A stretch of DNA of 5,858 nucleotides from Opitutaceae bacterium (GTDB taxonomy: Bacteria; Verrucomicrobiota; Verrucomicrobiia; Opitutales; Opitutaceae), in NCBI GenBank assembly GCA_003168315.1, contig PMSP01000396.1, positions 1,929 to 7,786 on the forward strand, read 5' to 3'. Within the stretch, counting starts at the first letter, position 1. Every line of letters begins with the position of its first letter. The position numbers and the translations under genes are program-made. Below the pieces are notes generated by a model. That model saw nothing but the letters and a program-made list of their open reading frames with translations. It searched no databases and was not told the origin of the DNA. This document shows positions 1 through 5,022 of the stretch, piece by piece.

Positions 1-2
1 CT

Positions 3-302
3 CCGCCCCTGTCCGCAATCAGAAGGATAAGGCGCATCGCCCCGCTCCAGCTCGGAAAGATCATGGCCCTGACTTACGGCATCATGGGGCTTATCTTCTG
101 CCCGTTCTTCCTCCTCATGACCGCCTTCGCCTCGCACATGCCCAATAACCAGAGGGTGGGGATCATGGCGCTCGGGACCGGCTTCGCGCTCTTCATGCCC
201 GTCCTCTACGCGGTCATGGGATTCGTGTTCGGCGTCATCGGGGCATTCATCTACAACGTGATCGCCAAGTGGGTGGGCGGCATCGAGGTCGAGGTCGAGT
301 AG
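3..302 (+). CDS. Small integral membrane protein, DUF3566-like, 5' end probably outside the window
   Basis: A small membrane protein of unknown function. The first ATG in this frame is at 63 and would give 79 residues, but the frame is open to the left edge. The upstream codons encode IRRIAPLQLGKI, which resembles the basic N-terminal motif I associate with this family just before the first helix. I therefore treat the gene as 5'-partial. Numbered from the ATG at 63, there is one hydrophobic segment at about 3-24 and a longer one at about 33-67, interrupted by a polar loop (HMPNNQR). The protein ends in YNVIAKWVGGIEVEVE. A tail of the type FN/YN...GGIEV is typical of the DUF3566 transmembrane family. 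A weak GGAAAG lies just before the ATG at 63, so the shorter start cannot be excluded. It heads a run of closely spaced plus-strand genes. Family assignment is from memory; the reading frame is secure. Confidence 0.75.
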   Translation, partial: PPLSAIRRIRRIAPLQLGKIMALTYGIMGLIFCPFFLLMTAFASHMPNNQRVGIMALGTGFALFMPVLYAVMGFVFGVIGAFIYNVIAKWVGGIEVEVE

Positions 303-326
303 ACGCCCCGCGCCGGCAAGAACCCC

Positions 327-581
327 ATGAGCGACCCGGAGGACAGGTTCTGGTGGTTCCCGCTTAAGAGGTACGGCGTCGGCTGGGGGCCGCCCATCTG
401 CTGGCAGGGCTGGGCGGTGGTGGTCGGTTACCTGGTCCTTCTCCTCGGCCCGAAGCCATTCCTGCCCAGGCGGCTGGACCCGTACCACGCGGCCTATGCG
501 GTCGCGCTCACGGTGGCGCTCCTCGTCGTGTGCTGGACGAAGGGGGAGCCGCTCCACAGGCGCGGCCGCCATGACCTCTGA
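327..581 (+). CDS. Conserved two-helix small membrane protein, function unknown
   Basis: An 84-residue protein with a polar aromatic N-terminus carrying FWWFPLKRYGVGWGPP (residues 8-23), then WQGW at 26-29. A first hydrophobic helix lies at about 28-41, followed by a proline/arginine linker, then a second helix at about 55-70 ending in CWTKGEPL. I recall small uncharacterised bacterial proteins with the same plan: a W/F-F-P-x-K-R-Y-G-x-G-W-G opening, a WQGW motif at the first helix, and a C-W-x-K-G-E-P motif after the second. This helps confirm that the ORF is real. The short basic tail (HRRGRH) probably faces the cytoplasm. It starts 24 bases after the preceding membrane-protein gene and ends 15 bases before the DUF3052 gene, suggesting co-transcription. 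No Shine-Dalgarno sequence is visible in front of the ATG. No function can be assigned. Confidence 0.72.
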   Translation: MSDPEDRFWWFPLKRYGVGWGPPICWQGWAVVVGYLVLLLGPKPFLPRRLDPYHAAYAVALTVALLVVCWTKGEPLHRRGRHDL

Positions 582-596
582 GGGCGCAGCAGATCC

Positions 597-1028
597 ATGA
601 CGCCCGGCGAGATCAAGCCGACGGCGGGGTATTCCGGGACACCCCTCTGGAAAAAGCTCGGGTACAAGGGGGGCACGGCCGCCTACGTCGACGGGGCGCC
701 CAAGGGTTACGTGAAGCTCCTTGCGCTCCCCGGGGACGTTGCCGTCACCTGGCTTTCCCGGCCGGCGCCCGGCACGGCCTTCGTCCACCTCTTCGTGACC
801 GCGGCGGCAGAGCTCGAGGCCAAGCTTGTCCAGTACCGGAAGACGATCTCACCCGACGGGGTGGTCTGGGTCTCCTGGCCGAAGAAGAGCTCGGGCGTCC
901 CCACCGACGTGACGGAGGACATGATCCGGAGGGTTTGCCTGCCGAAGGGCCTCGTCGACATAAAGGTGTGCGCAGTCGACGAGACATGGTCGGGACTGAA
1001 GCTCATGATCCGGAAGGAACTGCGCTGA
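597..1028 (+). CDS. DUF3052 family protein
   Basis: A 143-residue soluble protein with no signal peptide or membrane segment. It matches the DUF3052 family pattern along its length: AGYSGTPLWKKLG at 10-22, a variable middle, VHLFVTAAAELEAKL at 63-77, the core WVSWPKKSSG at 91-100, DVTED at 104-108, and the closing VDIKVCAVDETWSGLK at 120-135. The alternation of strands and helices and the glycine-rich first turn recall a small Rossmann-like alpha/beta fold, but that is inference. The family's biochemical role is unknown. Length is normal and all conserved blocks are present, so the gene looks intact. The ATG at 597 lies 12 codons before the first conserved motif, as is usual. The nearest purine run (GAGGG) is too far upstream to be a good ribosome binding site. 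It lies 15 bases after the two-helix membrane-protein gene and 70 bases before the lipoprotein gene. Confidence 0.9.
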   Translation: MTPGEIKPTAGYSGTPLWKKLGYKGGTAAYVDGAPKGYVKLLALPGDVAVTWLSRPAPGTAFVHLFVTAAAELEAKLVQYRKTISPDGVVWVSWPKKSSGVPTDVTEDMIRRVCLPKGLVDIKVCAVDETWSGLKLMIRKELR

Positions 1029-1098
1029 CGTGGCGGGCGGTGCGGGCCCGGGCAACCCCAGCGTGACATTGGCGGGGGAAAGGGATTGAAATAGCCGC

Positions 1099-1509
1099 AT
1101 GACCCCCTGGCCCCGCGCGCGCGCCCTCCTTGGCCTGGCTCTCGCAGGGCTCCTGGCCGCCTGCAGTTCGAATCCCGACGCGGGCGGGCCGTCCCGGGTC
1201 AGGGTGGTCGACAGCCACGGAATCCCGATCATGAACGCGACCCTCCTTGCCGATGACGAGTTTCCCTCCGGCGGCCAGCGGGTCTACAGCCAGGAGGAAC
1301 TGAACGCGCGCGCCTCCGACGCTCAGGGCTATTTCCACGTGGACCTGGACGAGAGCCTCTGGCGGGGCGACGGCTTCTACCACTTCAGGGTCCACCGGGT
1401 GGGGTATGAGGACGAGGTGATGGTGGTCTCAAAGGACCTTTTCCCGCCGCTCCTGCGGATTGAGATGAAGGCCGCCGCGGCCGGCCAGCAGGCGGCGCCC
1501 GGGAGGTAG
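1099..1509 (+). CDS. Lipoprotein with carboxypeptidase-regulatory-like beta-sandwich domain
   Basis: A 136-residue secreted lipoprotein. Residues 1-22 form a signal peptide with two arginines (R6, R8), a leucine/alanine core and the lipobox L19-A20-A21-C22. Cleavage before C22 would leave a lipid-anchored cysteine followed by serines, with no Asp at +2, which favours the outer membrane by the enterobacterial rule. The mature part (about 33-124) reads like a single carboxypeptidase-regulatory-like (CarboxypepD_reg) beta-sandwich: VRVVDSHGIPIMNATLLADD at 34-53, SDAQGYFHVDLD at 73-84, and FRVHRVGYEDEVMVVS at 96-111. This is the usual series of a first strand with G-x-P-I-x-x-A, then A-x-G-x-F, then a V-x-x-x-G-Y strand. 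The alanine/glutamine-rich tail is probably disordered. No enzyme domain is attached, so it may be a small adhesion, scaffold or stability module. It follows the DUF3052 gene by 70 bases and converges on mutS. Confidence 0.82.
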   Translation: MTPWPRARALLGLALAGLLAACSSNPDAGGPSRVRVVDSHGIPIMNATLLADDEFPSGGQRVYSQEELNARASDAQGYFHVDLDESLWRGDGFYHFRVHRVGYEDEVMVVSKDLFPPLLRIEMKAAAAGQQAAPGR

Positions 1510-1514
1510 CCGCG

Positions 1515-1533
1515 GGGGAGCCGGTGGTTCCCC
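1515..1533 (+). terminator. GC-rich hairpin after the lipoprotein gene, weak terminator candidate
   Basis: GGGGAGCC (1515-1522) can pair with GGTTCCCC (1526-1533) around a three-base GGT loop. This gives an eight-pair stem with one G-U wobble when read from the plus strand; on the minus strand that wobble becomes an A-C mismatch. It begins six bases after the lipoprotein stop codon and lies in the 79-base convergent gap before the mutS stop. No U-run follows (AAGATAAG), so it is not a canonical intrinsic terminator. It may instead stabilise a 3' end. Confidence 0.3.
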
Positions 1534-1588
1534 AAGATAAGCTGATTCACGGCGGCGGCGGCGCGACGCCCCCCCCGGGGCAATGGGG

Positions 1589-4135
1589 TCAGAGGAGGTC
1601 CAGCTGGCCCTCGTCCGGGGGGGCGACCGTGATCTTCCTCTTCGGCCGGGCCTGGGGCGAGGGAAGGGAGACGCTCGGGTCGTCGCCCTCGAGGCGCGAG
1701 AGGATCGCCTTCGCCCGCTCGATGACGCCGGGGGGCAGCCCGGCGAGCCTCGCGACCTGGATCCCGTAGCTCCGGTCGGCCGCGCCGGCAACGACCCGCC
1801 GGACGAAGACGATATCGTCGTTCCATTCCTTGACCGCGACCGAGAGGTTGCGCATCCGCGGGAGGTGCCTGTCGAGCTGGGTCAGCTCCTGGTAATGCGT
1901 CGCGAAGAGGGTCCTCGGCCCGCGCTCGGGCCCCCGGTGGAGGTGCTCGACGACGGCCCACGCGATGCTGAGGCCGTCGTAGGTCGACGTGCCCCGGCCG
2001 ATCTCGTCCAGGATGATGAGCGAGCGGTCGGTCGCATTGTTGAGGATGTTGGCCGTCTCGTTCATCTCGACCATGAAGGTCGAGTTGCCCCTCGCCAGGT
2101 CGTCGCTAGCGCCCACCCTCGAGAAGATCCTGTCGACGACCCCGAACCTGCAGGACCTGGCCGGGACCCAGGAGCCCACCTGGGCCATGAGGACGATCAG
2201 GGCGACCTGCCGGATGTACGTCGACTTCCCCGCCATGTTGGGCCCGGTGATGAGGGCGATCTGGGCGTCGTCGCAGGCGAGCGCGGTGTCGTTCGGGACA
2301 AAGGCCTGGGCCGCGGCCGCGCCGTCGCCCTGGCGGAAGACCTGCTCCACCACGGGGTGGCGGCCGTCGGCGATCTCGAGCGACTCGCCCTCGTCGATCT
2401 CGGGTCGGCAGTAGCCCCAGTCCCTGGCGAGCGCCGCCCACCCGGCGAGGACGTCGACCTCGGCGAGCGCCTCGGCGGTGCCGGCCAGGGCCTGCGACTC
2501 GTCGAGGACGGCCGAGATGAGCGTCTCCAGGATCTCCTTTTCCCGGAGGAGGGCGTCGGCCTCGGCATGGAGGATCTCGCGCTCCTTCTGCCTGAGGGCG
2601 TCGGTCACGTAGCGCTCGCCGCCGACGGTCGTCTGCCTGCGGACATAGTCCGCCGGGACGAGGTGCAGGTTGGCCTTCGTGACCTCGATGAAGTACCCGA
2701 AGTTGCCCGTGAAGCGCACCTTCAGGCTCCGGATGCCGGTGCGCTCCTGCTCGCCCCGCTCGAGGTCGGCGAGCCACGTCTTGTTGCCGCTCATGAGGGC
2801 CCGCAGCCTGTCGAGCTCCCCGTCGTGGCCGGCCCTGACGAAGTTCCCCTCGGAGACGTCCGCCGGGGGCTCGTCGGCGAGCGCGGCCGCGAGGAGCTCG
2901 CGCAGCCCCGGGAGCTCGAGGATGCGCCCGCAGGCGCGGGCGGCCTCCGGCCCGAGGGAGGCGAGGACCGCGCGGACCCCGGGGATCCCCCCGAGCGTGT
3001 CCCTGACGCCGCAGAGCTCGCGGGGGTTGCGCAGGCGGTTCTGGAGGCGGCCGAGGATCCGCGGGATGTCCCGGATCGCCCCGAGCGACACGGCGAGTTC
3101 CGCGAGCTGGGCGGGCCGCGCCATCATTTCTCCGACCAGCGCATGGCGCCGCCGCGCCTCGGCCAGGTCGAGCCCCGGTGCCGCAAGCCAGCGCTCGAGG
3201 AGCCTCGCGCCCGCGGCCGTGGACGTCCGGTCCATGGCGCCGAGGAGCGAGCCCTGGCGACCCCCGCGGACGGACGCGAAAATCTCCAGGTTGCGGAGCG
3301 TCGCCGGGTCCATCAGGAGCGTCCGGGAACTCCGGTATTCCCTCAAGCTCCTCAGGTTCTTAGGGGTGGCGCAGAGGTTGTCCGTCGCGTAGCCGACGAG
3401 GGCGCCCGCGGGCCCGAGGCCCGGATGGCCGCTCTCCAGCCCGAAGCCCTCCAGGTTGAGGACCCCGATCGCCCCGGCGACCGCGCGGGCGCCGGCGGCG
3501 GCCTCGAAGCGGTACGCCGGGAACTCCGTCAGCGTGCGCGCCGACGCGAACGCGTGGAGGGCGTGGACGCCCGCCTGCCCGTGGGGCGCCGCCTTCCAGC
3601 GGGCGAGGTCTCCCTCGGGGACCAGGACCTCGGCGGGGTCGAGGGACGCGAGCGCGGGAAGGAGGTCCTCGATCCTCGCGGCCGTCGCCACCATGAACTC
3701 GCCGGTCGAGAGCTCCATCCACGCGGCGTGGAGCCCGCGCCTGTCGAGCGAGAGGGCGCAGAGGTAGCGGTTCCTCCCGGCCTCGAGCTGGCTCGCGGCA
3801 AGGGTCGTCCCGGCGCTCAGGATCCGGGTCAGCCTGCGGCGGACGAGCTTTCCCGCCTGGGCGGGCTCGTCCTGGTCGCAGATCGCGACCTTCCTGCCGG
3901 CGGCGAGGAGCCTGCCGATGTAGCCCTCGGCCGCGTGGTGGGGAAGGCCCGCCATCGGGTGCTCCTGGCGCTTCGTGAGCGCGAGGCCGAGGAGCCTCGA
4001 GGCGACGACCGCGTCGTCGAAGAAGAGCTCGTAGAAGTCGCCCAGCCGGAAGAGGAGGAGCGTCCCCTCCGGGAGCCCGCGCTTCACCTCGAAGTACTGC
4101 TGCATCATCGGGGTGGGTTTCGGGGGCTCCGACAT
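1589..4135 (-). CDS. mutS: DNA mismatch repair protein MutS
   Basis: MutS binds base mismatches and small loops in newly replicated DNA and, after exchanging ADP for ATP, becomes a sliding clamp that recruits MutL. Numbered from the ATG at 4135 (848 residues; E. coli MutS has about 853), the N-terminal mismatch-binding domain opens with TPMMQQYFEVK (8-18). It carries the F-x-E motif as F34-Y35-E36 in GDFYELF. The clamp and lever domains follow. The C-terminal ATPase has Walker A GPNMAGKST (631-639), the signature stretch SRVGASDDLARGNSTF (672-687), Walker B LIILDEIGRGTSTYDG (706-721) and ATHYQE (745-750). The protein ends in QLDLL, a beta-clamp-binding motif. The frame stays open upstream to 4456, but those residues are low-complexity Arg/Pro and overlap the divergent hydrolase gene. 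An ATG at 4144 is an equally possible start; neither has a good Shine-Dalgarno. No motif is missing, so the protein should be active. Confidence 0.97.
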   Translation of the reverse strand: MSEPPKPTPMMQQYFEVKRGLPEGTLLLFRLGDFYELFFDDAVVASRLLGLALTKRQEHPMAGLPHHAAEGYIGRLLAAGRKVAICDQDEPAQAGKLVRRRLTRILSAGTTLAASQLEAGRNRYLCALSLDRRGLHAAWMELSTGEFMVATAARIEDLLPALASLDPAEVLVPEGDLARWKAAPHGQAGVHALHAFASARTLTEFPAYRFEAAAGARAVAGAIGVLNLEGFGLESGHPGLGPAGALVGYATDNLCATPKNLRSLREYRSSRTLLMDPATLRNLEIFASVRGGRQGSLLGAMDRTSTAAGARLLERWLAAPGLDLAEARRRHALVGEMMARPAQLAELAVSLGAIRDIPRILGRLQNRLRNPRELCGVRDTLGGIPGVRAVLASLGPEAARACGRILELPGLRELLAAALADEPPADVSEGNFVRAGHDGELDRLRALMSGNKTWLADLERGEQERTGIRSLKVRFTGNFGYFIEVTKANLHLVPADYVRRQTTVGGERYVTDALRQKEREILHAEADALLREKEILETLISAVLDESQALAGTAEALAEVDVLAGWAALARDWGYCRPEIDEGESLEIADGRHPVVEQVFRQGDGAAAAQAFVPNDTALACDDAQIALITGPNMAGKSTYIRQVALIVLMAQVGSWVPARSCRFGVVDRIFSRVGASDDLARGNSTFMVEMNETANILNNATDRSLIILDEIGRGTSTYDGLSIAWAVVEHLHRGPERGPRTLFATHYQELTQLDRHLPRMRNLSVAVKEWNDDIVFVRRVVAGAADRSYGIQVARLAGLPPGVIERAKAILSRLEGDDPSVSLPSPQARPKRKITVAPPDEGQLDLL

Positions 4136-4200
4136 CGGTCCCATTCGAACGGGTAGATTTGCGGAATTCAAGTGTTGGAGCGCCGCCGGCCTTCGGCAGG
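4136..4200. promoter_or_regulatory. Divergent spacer between mutS and the hydrolase gene
   Basis: These 65 bases separate the chosen starts of two divergent genes and must hold both promoters unless leaders overlap coding sequence. The stretch 4143-4177 is clearly richer in A/T than its surroundings. It contains TTCGAA at 4144-4149, GAATTC at 4164-4169, and the near-palindrome CCCATTCGAACGGG at 4140-4153. No pair of -35 and -10 elements with good spacing stands out on either strand, so no promoter is called. The regulatory role is inferred from position and composition only. Confidence 0.4.
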
Positions 4201-5013
4201 ATGCCGGGGACACCCGCCGTGCCCCCCCCATCCGACATACCGACGGTCGCGCTCCACCACAGGGACCTTGGGGGATCGGGGGGTCCGCCGATCGTGCTCC
4301 TCCACGGCATGCTGGGCTCGTCGCGCAACTGGCAGACGGCGGGGAGGGAACTGGCGTCGGGCGGGAGGGTGTTCGCCCTCGACCTGCGCAACCACGGGCT
4401 CTCGCCCCACGTGCCGTCACTGTCCTACGCCGCCATGGCGGCCGACGTGCTGGCATGGCTCGATTCCCAGGGCCTCGGCCCGGCCGAGCTCGTCGGCCAC
4501 AGCATGGGGGGCAAGGTCGCCATGCTCCTCGCCTGCCGCCACCCGGAGCGGGTGGGGCGCCTGGTCGTCGTCGACATCGCGCCGAAGGACTACAGCTGGC
4601 CGGCCCACCGGCAGGAGTTTGCCGCCATGAACGAGCTCGACCTCGCGGGCCTCAAGTCCAGGGCCGATGCGGAGCGCCGGTTCGAGCCGCGCGTCCCCGG
4701 ATGGGCGATGCGCAAGTTCCTCGCGACGAACCTTGAGCGTACCCCCGGGGGCTGGAGGTGGCAGGTCAACCTGCCGGCGATCACCGCGGCCCTTCCCGAG
4801 CTCGAGAGGAACCCGCTCTCGGCGGGCGACCGCTTCGCCGGCCGCTCCCTCTTCATCGCCGGCGGGAAGTCGGGCTACGTCCTGCCGGGCGACAAGGATC
4901 TCATCCTCAGGCACTTCCCGGCGGCCCGAATCGAGGTGATCGCCGACGCCGGGCACAATCCCCACGTGGAGACGAGGGAGGCCTTCGTCCGGGCCGTGGC
5001 TTCCTGGGCCTAG
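4201..5013 (+). CDS. Alpha/beta hydrolase, YbfF/ABHD11-like esterase
   Basis: A 270-residue single-domain alpha/beta-fold hydrolase, probably a cytoplasmic esterase; no signal peptide is seen. The oxyanion-hole region is LLHGMLGSSRNW (33-44), followed by DLRNHGLSPH (61-70), a signature of the YbfF/ABHD11 branch. The nucleophile is S101 in GHSMGGK. D125 in VVVDIAPKDY lies 24 residues later, the spacing I recall for the triad of E. coli YbfF. The histidine is H252 in DAGHNPHVE. The classical acid position after strand 7 (GGKSGYV, 221-227) lacks Asp, which agrees with the displaced acid. The RKFLATNL and WRWQVNLPAI blocks fit the family's lid and core. The natural substrate is unknown. I chose ATG 4201; a TTG at 4159 in the same frame would leave only 14-23 bases to the divergent mutS start, and GTG 4219 is also possible. 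It ends nine bases from the dxs stop. Confidence 0.9.
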   Translation: MPGTPAVPPPSDIPTVALHHRDLGGSGGPPIVLLHGMLGSSRNWQTAGRELASGGRVFALDLRNHGLSPHVPSLSYAAMAADVLAWLDSQGLGPAELVGHSMGGKVAMLLACRHPERVGRLVVVDIAPKDYSWPAHRQEFAAMNELDLAGLKSRADAERRFEPRVPGWAMRKFLATNLERTPGGWRWQVNLPAITAALPELERNPLSAGDRFAGRSLFIAGGKSGYVLPGDKDLILRHFPAARIEVIADAGHNPHVETREAFVRAVASWA

Positions 5014-5021
5014 CTGCGGCC
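4992..5021 (+). terminator. Imperfect hairpin across the hydrolase stop codon, weak terminator candidate
   Basis: GGCCGTGGC (4992-5000) can pair with GCTGCGGCC (5013-5021) over a 12-base loop, giving nine pairs including two G-U wobbles in plus-strand RNA. Three T residues follow (5022-5024). It spans the hydrolase stop codon and fills the nine-base gap before the dxs stop. On the minus strand the wobbles become mismatches, so any effect would be on hydrolase transcripts. The short T-run makes this a weak call. Confidence 0.22.
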
Positions 5022-5022
5022 T

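Noticed and set aside
1063..1092. Possible promoter GTGACA (1063-1068) with an 18-base spacer and TGAAAT (1087-1092) before the lipoprotein gene
   Set aside because: The match to sigma-70 consensus is weak. It would place the transcript start at about the ATG, implying a leaderless message. Interesting but unsupported without mapping data.
1568..1581. GCCCC/GGGGC hairpin just downstream of the mutS stop codon
   Set aside because: Only a five-pair stem formed by a C8-G4 run, and no U-tract follows on the minus strand. Such pairings are common by chance at this base composition.
1003..1961. Minus-strand open frames beside and over the lipoprotein gene and the mutS 3' end
   Set aside because: They are low-complexity Arg/Pro/Ala translations overlapping clearly conserved coding sequence on the other strand or in another frame.
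4140..4153. LexA/SOS box at the mutS start
   Set aside because: The palindrome has TTC and GAA directly abutting, unlike the spaced half-sites of known LexA boxes, including the TGTTC-N4-GAACA form I recall for Verrucomicrobia.
1583..4156. Very long plus-strand open frame (857 codons) antisense to mutS
   Set aside because: The translation is rich in Arg, Gly, Glu, Asp and Pro with no recognisable domain, while the opposite strand encodes every MutS motif in order. Long mirror frames are expected in GC-rich genes with strong third-position bias.
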